The notes below the pieces were generated by a model that searched no databases, was not told the origin of the DNA, and saw only the letters and a list, made by a program, of their open reading frames with translations. The position numbers were made by a program, and so were the translations under genes. From NCBI GenBank assembly GCA_052400665.1, contig JBQTGK010000001.1: a stretch of DNA of 64,000 nt; one strand, written 5' to 3'. Below, piece by piece: positions 56,257-64,000 of this stretch (position 1 is the first letter of the stretch; every line of letters starts with the position of its first letter). The DNA comes from JBQTGK01 sp052400665 (GTDB taxonomy: Bacteria; Bacteroidota; Bacteroidia; Bacteroidales; Marinifilaceae).

Positions 56257-58329
56257 ATGATTAAACTTTTACACTCAAAATCTCTATTAATTCTTTACGC
56301 ACTGTTAAGCTTAAGCAGTCTAGCTTTTGCTCAAACAAGTACCGAAGAATATTACCAATCTGCTACAGGAAAAACCGGTAATGAGTTAAAAACAGCTCTT
56401 CATAATATTATTAAGGGAAATACTGTTCTTCCGTATACATCAAGTGAATACGATGTTTGGGATGCTTTAAAGGAAACAGATGAAGATCCGAATGATGAAA
56501 CCAAAATTATCCTTATTTATACAGGACGAAGTGAAGACAAATCGCATCAGGATAATGGAAGTGGAGATAATGACTCCTGGAATCGGGAGCATATTTGGGC
56601 CAAATCTCATGGAGATTTTGGTACCGATCCTGGTGCTGGTACCGATATTCATCACTTGCGTGCATGCGATCGTAGCGTAAATAGCTCTCGTAGCAATTTA
56701 TTTTTTGATAATGGCGGAGAAGCTCACAGTGAAGCCACAGAATGTAATTACGATAGTGATTCCTGGGAACCTCGTGACGCTGTAAAAGGTGATATTGCCC
56801 GTATGATTTTCTACATGGCAGTTCGTTATGAAGGTGAAGGTGATGAACCAGAACTAGAAATGACAGATGATATGAGCTACAGTAAAGACAACTACACTGA
56901 ACCTTTCTTTGGTAAATTATCAACACTTAAAGAGTGGAACCTAGAAGATCCTGTTGATGATGCAGAATTGACCCGTAACGAAAAAGTATATGAAATTCAG
57001 GGAAACCGAAATCCTTTTATCAATCATCCGGAATGGATTGAGGAAATTTGGACAACAGTAGTTGATGTCGATAGTCCTGAAATTACAGCAGTTTCTCCTG
57101 CAAACGGCGAAGAAAATGTTTCATCCACAACCGACCTTACAATTACGTTTAACGAAGATATAGATGCTGGAACAGGAAATATTACCATCTATAAATATGA
57201 TGATGAAACCCTTGTTGAAAGCATTTCAACTAATAGTAATCAAATTACATACACTAGTCATATTGTTGATATTGAGTTAAATTCGGAACTTGAAAATGGG
57301 GTTAAATATTATGTGTTAATAGATAATGCTGCCATTATTGATGCCTCATCTAATACTTTTGAAGGAATATCGAACAAAGACACTTGGACATTTACAACGT
57401 ATATCGATTCTGAAAGTCCGGCAATTGCCAATTTATCGCCCGAAAATGGAGAAACCAATATCTCGTTAAGTGCAAATTTAGTTATTACATTTAACGAAAA
57501 TATTCAAGCAGGGACTGGTAATATAATTATTAAAAATTTCGAGACTGACGAAGTTTTTGAAAATATCAGTGCATCTGATGATCAATTAACATTCTCGAAT
57601 AAAAAAGTAACTATTGATCCTTTAAATGACTTTGCAGAAGGAACAAGATATTACGTTGTAATAGATAATGGAACAATTACTGACGCTTCCTCTAATACTT
57701 TTGAAGGAATATCTGATAAATCAAGCTGGAACTTTACAACGATATATACAGCGCCAAATTTAATTTCTATTAGCCCCGAAGACAATAGTAATAATATCTC
57801 AATTGAAACGGATTTAGAATTAACTTTCGACAAAGAGATAGAAGCTGGAAATGGAAATTTAACTATTTACAATATCTATGATGATGAAATTGAAAGTATC
57901 GCTGCATCAGAAGCTTTTTATAATGGAGAAAAAGTAAGTTTCGATATTGCTGAAAGTCTTGAAGGAAGTAGCGAGTATTATATTCTAATTGATAATGATG
58001 CCTTTGTTAGTACCAATGGAATTGAATTTGCAGGAATATCATCAGATACCGATTGGAATTTTACAACTGAGGTAATTACAGGAATTGATGATTTATATGC
58101 CGATGGAGTACCTTCTTTCTACCCTAATCCGGCAACAACCGAAATAAAATTAACCAATATGGATAAGGTTGTTTCAATTCATATTACGAACCTTACAGGG
58201 CGTAATATTATGGAAGTAAAATCTCCAGATACAAGAATATCATTAAACAATCTTGCCAAAGGAATGTATTTTATCACTTTTGTTTCTTCTGATGGAAGCA
58301 GAATCACCAAAAAACTACTAAAAAGATAA
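56257..58329 (+). CDS. Secreted endonuclease I with three Ig-like domains and type IX sorting domain
   Basis: A 690-residue extracellular DNA/RNA nuclease. Signal peptide to about residue 25 (LAFAQ). The endonuclease I domain spans about 27-270: WNREHIWAKSHGD (108-120) has the catalytic His, and DIHHLRACDRSVNSSRSN (130-147) the metal-binding part. Then come three consecutive Big_5-type Ig repeats (about 275-385, 385-495, 500-605), each opening with (V/L/I)SPxNGxxNxS. The last ~75 residues (FYPNPATTEIKL ... GMYFITFVSS ... KLLKR) are a Por-type C-terminal sorting domain for type IX secretion. Likely role: nutrient scavenging from extracellular nucleic acid. Confidence 0.93.
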   Translation: MIKLLHSKSLLILYALLSLSSLAFAQTSTEEYYQSATGKTGNELKTALHNIIKGNTVLPYTSSEYDVWDALKETDEDPNDETKIILIYTGRSEDKSHQDNGSGDNDSWNREHIWAKSHGDFGTDPGAGTDIHHLRACDRSVNSSRSNLFFDNGGEAHSEATECNYDSDSWEPRDAVKGDIARMIFYMAVRYEGEGDEPELEMTDDMSYSKDNYTEPFFGKLSTLKEWNLEDPVDDAELTRNEKVYEIQGNRNPFINHPEWIEEIWTTVVDVDSPEITAVSPANGEENVSSTTDLTITFNEDIDAGTGNITIYKYDDETLVESISTNSNQITYTSHIVDIELNSELENGVKYYVLIDNAAIIDASSNTFEGISNKDTWTFTTYIDSESPAIANLSPENGETNISLSANLVITFNENIQAGTGNIIIKNFETDEVFENISASDDQLTFSNKKVTIDPLNDFAEGTRYYVVIDNGTITDASSNTFEGISDKSSWNFTTIYTAPNLISISPEDNSNNISIETDLELTFDKEIEAGNGNLTIYNIYDDEIESIAASEAFYNGEKVSFDIAESLEGSSEYYILIDNDAFVSTNGIEFAGISSDTDWNFTTEVITGIDDLYADGVPSFYPNPATTEIKLTNMDKVVSIHITNLTGRNIMEVKSPDTRISLNNLAKGMYFITFVSSDGSRITKKLLKR

Positions 58330-58350
58330 GATTTAAAGCACTATAGCTAT

Positions 58351-58384
58351 AAAGACTGTTTCAACTTCGAAACAGTCTTTTTTA
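58351..58384 (+). terminator. Terminator after the endonuclease gene
   Basis: AAAGACTGTTTC and GAAACAGTCTTT form a 12-pair stem around a short loop, then a T run. Confidence 0.92.
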
Positions 58385-58469
58385 TTGCTCTAATTCGAGT
58401 TTTAAATGCAATATATTAAGTTGTTTATGATCAACACTAATTACTAGCTAAAACAAGATATTATCAATA

Positions 58470-58649
58470 ATGCTGAAGGGTATAAAACTGTTAACTGATA
58501 TATTTAGTTATCCTGAGAAAATAAAAAAGCTAATGCAGAATAATACAGATCTGGTAAATACTATTCCAGTTCACAAAGCACATAAAAATTATAAACAACA
58601 CATGTATACTTCTACGATACATACCAAAAATGACTTAGCTTTTAAATAA
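58470..58649 (+). CDS. Possible small ORF (59 residues)
   Basis: An ATG-to-TAA frame in the 421-base spacer between the endonuclease and the lipoprotein gene. The product begins MLKGIKLLTDIFSYPEKIKK and is basic, with His-rich AHKNYKQH; no signal peptide or known domain. No ribosome site or promoter is obvious. The remaining spacer holds only the terminators on either side. Could be chance. Confidence 0.28.
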   Translation: MLKGIKLLTDIFSYPEKIKKLMQNNTDLVNTIPVHKAHKNYKQHMYTSTIHTKNDLAFK

Positions 58650-58699
58650 TACGACAAAAATCAAGAATAAGAATATTCTTACTCAGTATTTAAAAGAAT

Positions 58700-58730
58700 A
58701 AAAAAACCCCGAATCATAATGATCCGGGGT
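58700..58730 (-). terminator. Terminator after the receptor/lipoprotein operon
   Basis: CCCCGAATCAT and ATGATCCGGGG pair with one mismatch; on the minus strand a T run follows. It lies about 20 bases beyond the lipoprotein stop. Confidence 0.88.
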
Positions 58731-58750
58731 TAAATATATAAAGTATTTTA

Positions 58751-60562
58751 TTACTTCAATGTAGGACCTTCTACATACTCAAATGTAGGATTTGGCGCAG
58801 ACTTAGTACATTTAAATTCAATAGAATATGTGGTGTTTGAACCATCATAAGTATTGAAGGTAATAATGTAATGTACATCAACTCCTTGTACTTGAGCTAC
58901 AGCTTCTGGATATTTATTTGGCAAATAAGCTGTTTTTATACCTTCTTTAACTGCATCTTGCCATGTAGCAAAACTACTATCAGATTTTCCACTTCTAATA
59001 TCGAAGTTAGTATACTTAGCTCCTGCTCCATAATAATATTCAGAATCATCATAATCCGAAGTTTTACCGTGTGTAGCAACAGAATAATCTACAATAATTT
59101 GATAATCGTCAGATGTCATCGTATGTGAAACTGTTGGATCAAATTTCCATCCCTCTGTACCATAGAATACGAACTGATCCATTTTAACTGGCATTGAGTT
59201 CCAAGCACCTTCAGAATAAGTATACTCAGCAGCAATAGTTTTTGTACCTCCTGAATAATATCTATAAGCCATTACCATAACATCACCTTCTTGTGCGTAA
59301 GGGTAATTCATGCTTAAGAAAGTTGGTAGATAATCTTCTGCAGGAACAGAGCTTGAGAAGTTACCATATTTACCAGGACCGCTACCCATTTCTGTGTAAT
59401 CATCTCTTTGTAAATAATAAACATCTGATTTTGCCCAAGCACTTCCGTCATACTCGTAGTATTCTTCTACTTTTTCACCTTCTGCACCTTGACCTAAGCC
59501 TGTAATATCAACCTGAGCAATCTCCCAAGTAGGAGCATTTGCGGCAGAACATTTATAAACAAAGGCAATATGTACTTTTTTACCTTCAAAAGCAGATAAA
59601 TCAATGTCTCCAGACTCAACAAAACTCCAGCTATCACCTTCTGGTGCATTCTCAATTGTTAACTCTGTCCAATCTGCAGCATCTAAATCATTTGCTGCAT
59701 CATACTTATCGCTTATATAAACAAAAGTTTCCTGAGTATCATCTGCAAAATTTAGCGCCTGATTAATATTTAAAACAGGCTCAGTAACTTCTGATAAATC
59801 TATCTCAGGAGTAATCATCCAATCTTCATTTTCGATTGCTGCACCATCTTTAAATGCAGACATTTTTGCATAAGCTTGTCCATTATAACTAGAAGCATAC
59901 CAATTCTGATCATCACCAGTAACTGAGATAGTGGTGAATTGACTTAAATCTTCTTCGAAGTTTCCAGAGAAAAGTGTTTTCTCTGAATACTCATTAGGAT
60001 TAGGATCAGTATCTCTGTAATCGTAACGAACCAAACTAACATCACCATCAACAGCATCTGGATATTTACCTGCTAAAATTGATGGTAAAGATTCATTAGC
60101 TGGGTAACTTGGAGAAAAATATTGAGCCGAAGCAATCAACTCATTTACCATTGCGTACTCATCTTCACCTAACTTAAAATAAGGAGCTCCAGTATAAGCT
60201 GTTAAATAATCTAAATCTCTTGTATCGTAATTGTAATTAACCTTAACAGAAGATGTTTGATCTAAAGTTTGATAAAGAGAATTTAAATAAGCAGGCATGT
60301 ATGCAGAAGCAGGTCTTTCATCGCTAAAGCTTACTAAAGATGCAATTTGTTTCGCCAAAATAGTATCTGCCTCATTTTGTGCAGTCTTCAATGCTAAATT
60401 GCTAATCGCTGAATAATCATCAGCTGTTAAAGTCATTTCAAGCTGAGTTGCATCAAATGTTACTTTATCTAAAGCATCCAGCTCATCATAAGTATCTTCC
60501 ATTGGATCACAACCTGCAAAAACAATCGCAAGCAATGAAAGCATATATATAAATTTTTTCAT
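58751..60562 (-). CDS. Surface lipoprotein, choice-of-anchor J/DUF5017-like, partner of TonB receptor
   Basis: A 603-residue lipoprotein: signal ending IVFAGC (Cys18) followed by DPMED, the acidic export signal for the outer surface. A jelly-roll domain at about 205-350 (LFSGNFEEDLSQF, NEDWMITPEIDLS, KKVHIAFVYKC) resembles choice-of-anchor J / DUF5017. Around it a short motif of the form LPxxLxxxYPxAxxGDVxxVxYxY occurs at about 160-185, 405-430 and, more divergently, 550-570, so the flanking regions look like an internal repeat. It follows the TonB-dependent receptor gene after 29 bases and probably binds the receptor's ligand at the cell surface, in place of a SusD. Ligand unknown. Confidence 0.82.
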   Translation of the reverse strand: MKKFIYMLSLLAIVFAGCDPMEDTYDELDALDKVTFDATQLEMTLTADDYSAISNLALKTAQNEADTILAKQIASLVSFSDERPASAYMPAYLNSLYQTLDQTSSVKVNYNYDTRDLDYLTAYTGAPYFKLGEDEYAMVNELIASAQYFSPSYPANESLPSILAGKYPDAVDGDVSLVRYDYRDTDPNPNEYSEKTLFSGNFEEDLSQFTTISVTGDDQNWYASSYNGQAYAKMSAFKDGAAIENEDWMITPEIDLSEVTEPVLNINQALNFADDTQETFVYISDKYDAANDLDAADWTELTIENAPEGDSWSFVESGDIDLSAFEGKKVHIAFVYKCSAANAPTWEIAQVDITGLGQGAEGEKVEEYYEYDGSAWAKSDVYYLQRDDYTEMGSGPGKYGNFSSSVPAEDYLPTFLSMNYPYAQEGDVMVMAYRYYSGGTKTIAAEYTYSEGAWNSMPVKMDQFVFYGTEGWKFDPTVSHTMTSDDYQIIVDYSVATHGKTSDYDDSEYYYGAGAKYTNFDIRSGKSDSSFATWQDAVKEGIKTAYLPNKYPEAVAQVQGVDVHYIITFNTYDGSNTTYSIEFKCTKSAPNPTFEYVEGPTLK

Positions 60563-60591
60563 CTTAATTAATTTAATGGTGATAATAATGA

Positions 60592-63144
60592 TTAAAACTT
60601 AACTTTTAAACCTGTTGACCAAGTTGTTCCATAACCATACCAAACAAGTGCAGAATTTGCATTGTGCTGATTTCCATCATCAGCTTTAGATACGTACTCA
60701 ACATTGAACAAGTTGTTTACTTTACCATTAAGAGATGCATCAAGGTTGCCGATCTTAAACTTATAATTTAAGCTCATATCTATTAGGTTAACATCAGGCA
60801 TTTCCCAAGAGTCTACTCTATCTTCAACACCATTTGTTCTGTTAGTAGGATCAAAATCAGCATAATGCTTACCATTGTATAAGTAATCTATACCCACTCT
60901 TAATTTAGGAAGTACTTCGTAGTTAATTTCAACAGCACCTGTCAACTGAGCTGAGTTACCAACGTGTACATCAGAAATATATGCATTAAATTCATCAATC
61001 AATACATTATTATCATCGTATAAATTAAAGTTTACATCATCTTGATAAGTCCAATCACCGATAGAAATCATACCTCTAACACTAAATTTCTTACTAGGCT
61101 TATAATTTGCTTCAATTTCAACACCTTTATGCAACTGATTCAAACCTGAAATGTTAGCAGTTTGTCCCTGCAGACTCATCACTAAACCTTTATCAATCCA
61201 ATTAGTATAGTATGCTGTTACTTTAGCATCAAAGTTTTTAGTGGTGAAACCATATCCAAGTTCAGCAGTAATAATCTTCTCATATTTCACATCCTCGTTT
61301 ACCTCATTTGTATAATTCAGGAATACATTTGAAAAATAAGGAGTACGCTCAACGTAACCACCATTTACAAATACATTGTGAATAGAGTTAATCTTGTAGT
61401 TGAAACCAGCTTTCACATTCCATGGAAAGAAATCTTCCCAGTCAGATTCCTGGTTTCCTGGAGCATATTGGAAATAATCAATACGCTTGTATGCTTTACG
61501 TGATATAGCCGCAGATAAAAATGCACTATAATCATCAGATACATACTCTCCCTGTCCGAATAATCCTGTATATAACACTTTACCATCGTTGTGATAAGAA
61601 TACTTATCATCTTTTTTCAACTTGGCATTTGCATCTCTATTGTCATTTGAATCATCAAGGAAAAAATTACCTCCTAATAAATCATCAACTTCTTTATAAT
61701 GTTCTCCTTTATAATAACGACCATCAAAACCTGCAGTAAGTTTTAAATTATCGATATTTTTAGTCATTGTTGACAATATTCCGGCCCAAGTATGATTATT
61801 TACTGAGTTACCAATTATAGCTTGTGACCCTTCAGCAACATAAGTTGCATTTCGAGCAGCAGCTCCATCAAAATCCAATAAACCGTCTCCAGTTCTCATT
61901 GTCTCATCATAATCAGCTCCAGAATACCTGTCTACACCTAACCAATTTTTTTCATTGCCATCAATACGACGGCCTCCACCTGTACCAATAGAAGCATAAA
62001 CAGAAGTAGTTAAATTAGTCTGATCATCAATATTCCAATAGTGATTCAACTGAGCCTGAGGCTTGTGATAATAGTTATATCCATAAGCTCCACCATACTC
62101 TTTTCCATCACGGATACCATAATCTGAGTTATATTTGAACTCATCTCTATTTTCTCTGTATTGTTGAATCGTGTGCTTATTTCCACGTTGATTGTGCCAT
62201 TGTGGAGCACCTGTAATCATGAAAGCAAGAGAATGTTTCTCATTAATTTTCTTAGAAATATTTGCATAATAAGCCCAGGCATCAAATTCCGTTCCTTTTG
62301 CCCACATGCTACCATAAGTATGAGATCCTAATAAAGTAACTGCCCAACCATTATCCATTAAACCTGTTGAAACAGAAAACAATTGTTTTTTACGACCATC
62401 GTTCGCCACACTTGTTTTTACAACTCCTCCTTTTTTAGCATCTGAAGATTTCAAAAGTACGTTAATAGTACCCCCAACAGAAGAAAGACCTAATTTAGAT
62501 GCACCTAAACCACGCTGAACCTGCATAGTACGAGTAACATCAGAAAGTCCTGCCCAGTTCGACCAGTAAACTTTACCTGATTCCATATCGTTAACAGGAA
62601 TACCATTGATCAATACTCCAACGTTATTAGAATCGAAACCACGAACATAAACAGTAGCATCTCCAAATCCTCCACCTTCTTTCGAAGTATAGATTGATGG
62701 AGTAGATTTTAGAATCTCAGGAAATTCCTGAGTTCCCAATTTATTTTCTATTATATCTGTTGATACAGTAGAAACAGAAACTGGAGTTTGGCGATCAGTA
62801 ACGATCGAAGCCATAACACTTACTTCATTCAAACCAACAGCATCAGACTCTAATTTAATAGTTCCTAAATCCTGTGCTCCTGAAAGAGCGATTTCTTTGT
62901 CAAGAAATCCAACAAAACTTACTATAACTTTCGATGCACCATCTGGTAATTGAAACGCAAATGAACCATCAAAACCTGAAACTGTACCTGCAGTTGTGCC
63001 TGGTACAACAATTGAAGCTCCTGGTAAACTTTCACCAGAATCTCCGTCTACGACCACACCTTTTACAGTGGTTTGAGCAATCGCTGCAATAGACAGCGTC
63101 ATAATTGCTGCCATTGACAGAATACTTCTCATCAATTTTTTCAT
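60592..63144 (-). CDS. TonB-dependent outer-membrane receptor
   Basis: An 850-residue receptor. I start it at the ATG at 63144 (MKKLMRSILSMAAIMTLSIA), a good signal peptide; the frame extends upstream to 63195 without support. A CarboxypepD_reg-like beta-sandwich (about 25-105) precedes the plug (QRGLGASKLGLSSVGGTINV), and the remaining ~600 residues form the 22-stranded barrel, ending in WSTGLKVKF with a terminal Phe. There is no SusC-type signature region, so it is closer to siderophore/metal-type receptors with a Bacteroidetes N-terminal extension. First gene of a two-gene operon with the lipoprotein. Its energy would come through a TonB such as the one at 11717. Confidence 0.93.
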   Translation of the reverse strand: MKKLMRSILSMAAIMTLSIAAIAQTTVKGVVVDGDSGESLPGASIVVPGTTAGTVSGFDGSFAFQLPDGASKVIVSFVGFLDKEIALSGAQDLGTIKLESDAVGLNEVSVMASIVTDRQTPVSVSTVSTDIIENKLGTQEFPEILKSTPSIYTSKEGGGFGDATVYVRGFDSNNVGVLINGIPVNDMESGKVYWSNWAGLSDVTRTMQVQRGLGASKLGLSSVGGTINVLLKSSDAKKGGVVKTSVANDGRKKQLFSVSTGLMDNGWAVTLLGSHTYGSMWAKGTEFDAWAYYANISKKINEKHSLAFMITGAPQWHNQRGNKHTIQQYRENRDEFKYNSDYGIRDGKEYGGAYGYNYYHKPQAQLNHYWNIDDQTNLTTSVYASIGTGGGRRIDGNEKNWLGVDRYSGADYDETMRTGDGLLDFDGAAARNATYVAEGSQAIIGNSVNNHTWAGILSTMTKNIDNLKLTAGFDGRYYKGEHYKEVDDLLGGNFFLDDSNDNRDANAKLKKDDKYSYHNDGKVLYTGLFGQGEYVSDDYSAFLSAAISRKAYKRIDYFQYAPGNQESDWEDFFPWNVKAGFNYKINSIHNVFVNGGYVERTPYFSNVFLNYTNEVNEDVKYEKIITAELGYGFTTKNFDAKVTAYYTNWIDKGLVMSLQGQTANISGLNQLHKGVEIEANYKPSKKFSVRGMISIGDWTYQDDVNFNLYDDNNVLIDEFNAYISDVHVGNSAQLTGAVEINYEVLPKLRVGIDYLYNGKHYADFDPTNRTNGVEDRVDSWEMPDVNLIDMSLNYKFKIGNLDASLNGKVNNLFNVEYVSKADDGNQHNANSALVWYGYGTTWSTGLKVKF

Positions 63145-63725
63145 AAAACGAATTGTTAGGTTAGTAATTATGCGGCAACGTCGCCACAGAATCATCTCAC
63201 TTTTCCTACGAGAAAAAGGACTACAAAAATGGTTTGTTTAAAACTTATTCCCAAATAATCCATTGTGAATTATTCGCTGTTCATCATTTAATTTTTCTTG
63301 TTCATCGAAAAAATATTTTTCCTTACTGAAAAACAGGACAAGTTCTCCGACTTTAGGATATAAAAATGATGTATTTTAAGTTAACTGCATTCAAAATTCA
63401 GGAGCGGGAAGTTACTGTTTTTTATTTAAAATACATAATCAAAAACCACCCAAACATATAGTTACAAAGCATTCCTGTTTCATTATTCTACATATATAAC
63501 CAAACAAAACTTAGCAAATATAAGTAATCACTTATTTCCAGAATTTTTCAACAGTTTACTTATTATTAATCTAAATTATCAATTGTAATTTTTAAAACAC
63601 GACAAAACTAAAACAATTGTCAATATAAGCTGTTAAGTTAACTTTAAATGAACGCTAAATAATAGGGATCAAATGAATCGTGTAAATTATTCCTTCCAAA
63701 AAGATAATTTCCGAAAAATAAACCG
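63145..63725. other. Upstream region of the receptor gene
   Basis: About 580 AT-rich bases. The only strong element is the minus-strand -7 box at 63515-63522; if it is used, the receptor mRNA has a leader of about 360 bases. I see no ORF of interest. Confidence 0.5.
63515..63522 (-). promoter_or_regulatory. Possible -7 element for the receptor operon
   Basis: On the minus strand the bases read TATATTTG, a match to TAnnTTTG, 370 bases upstream of the receptor ATG. A -33 box at the usual distance is lacking. Confidence 0.4.
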
Positions 63726-64000
63726 TACTTTTGCAGCCGCAATTTTAGCAGCGCAATCGATTCTGTTACAATAAATTCATCTGCATATGATTTTATACAT
63801 TAATCAGATGGAACTCTCGATGAATTTTAACATACTTATTTAAACAAATAAGCATACCAAAGTTCATATTCGTTTCATATTTCAGAAAACGAAGATTGCC
63901 TTTGATGAAACAAGATCGTATTCTATAAGTTTGCGAACTTTAATTAAAGTTGACTTATTTAAAAGGGGTGAAGCCCGAAAAATGTAAATACAAGATGAAG
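63726..64000 (+). promoter_or_regulatory. Plus-strand promoter and structured leader running out of the window
   Basis: TACTTTTG at 63726-63733 fits the -7 consensus. The following 260 bases contain several inverted repeats: AAATTCATC with GATGAATTT (around 63775-63825), CTTATTT with AAATAAG (around 63836-63853), and the palindrome AACTTTAATTAAAGTT (around 63935-63950). An ATG AAG at 63995 could be the start of a gene that lies outside. A regulated leader is possible; I recognise no known riboswitch family. Confidence 0.35.

Noticed and set aside
56467..56926. Three alternative frames inside the endonuclease gene
   Set aside because: They overlap the catalytic motif of endonuclease I; the main frame explains the region fully.
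63673..63774. 33-codon frame beginning MNRVNYS upstream of the right edge
   Set aside because: Too short, overlaps a likely promoter element, and has no ribosome site or known similarity.
1..64000. Prophage, insertion sequence, integron or defence island
   Set aside because: No transposase, integrase, capsid, restriction, toxin-antitoxin or Cas-like protein is seen, and the tRNA genes have no adjacent integrase or att-like repeats.

Overview
The window is AT-rich chromosomal DNA from a member of the Bacteroidetes. The evidence is: promoters of the form TTTG-N18-TAnnTTTG in front of tRNA genes, absence of strong Shine-Dalgarno sequences, a TonB-dependent receptor paired with a lipoprotein, a secreted nuclease with a type IX (Por) C-terminal sorting domain, two DUF2723/GT117 membrane proteins, and families such as DUF3667, DUF3108 and the bacterial GH3 proteins. 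The mix suggests a marine, free-living member of class Bacteroidia (Marinilabiliales-like); that placement is inference. The assembly is a draft: two short runs of N (4843-4938 and 53549-53647) each sit inside a near-identical tandem repeat.

Layout. 1-3.1 kb: the 3' part of sppA, then lpxK. 3.2-9.1 kb: one very large secreted surface protein on the minus strand, with three diverged 265-residue modules and tandem lamin-tail domains, interrupted by a gap. 9.2-12.4 kb: asd, hflX, a TonB-type energy transducer. 12.97 kb: tRNA-Ala(GGC), followed by a candidate small RNA near 13.5 kb. 13.6-19.1 kb: a cation-chloride-cotransporter-like permease, a flippase-like membrane protein and a DUF4114 lipoprotein. 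19.2-28.7 kb: a minus-strand block with purD, a polysaccharide deacetylase and two paralogous GT117 membrane glycosyltransferase-like proteins. 28.8-29.6 kb: two tRNA-Gln(TTG) transcription units. 29.7-33.4 kb: acylphosphatase, a repeat-rich spacer, a radical SAM protein, small secreted proteins and dgt. 33.9-39.8 kb: a five-gene MacAB-TolC-like export operon. 40-43.6 kb: tsaB, DUF3108, efp, a SpoIIE/PP2C phosphatase. 43.7-47.2 kb: a small lipoprotein, tyrS, DUF3667, CvpA. 47.3-51 kb: GH3, a small propeller-like protein and two tandem deoxynucleoside kinases. 51-53 kb: an outer-membrane barrel protein and kbl. 53.4-53.7 kb: a tandem tRNA-Asn(GTT) array with a gap. 53.8-58.3 kb: PAP2 phosphatase, POT-like transporter, secreted endonuclease I. 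58.7-63.1 kb: a lipoprotein and its TonB-dependent receptor. The last 850 bases hold no complete gene but contain a promoter and a structured leader that exits the window.

Most of this is core or envelope-related gene content: lipid A and protein export, cell-surface glycosylation, TonB-energised uptake, type IX-secreted enzymes, translation factors and tRNAs. I see no CRISPR array, insertion sequence, prophage, toxin-antitoxin or defence locus. The most unusual items are the giant lamin-tail protein with its recently duplicated module, the tRNA-Asn array, the compensated tRNA-Gln pair, the candidate small RNA near 13.5 kb, and several uncharacterised operator-like palindromes. I did not find a convincing new multi-gene system.
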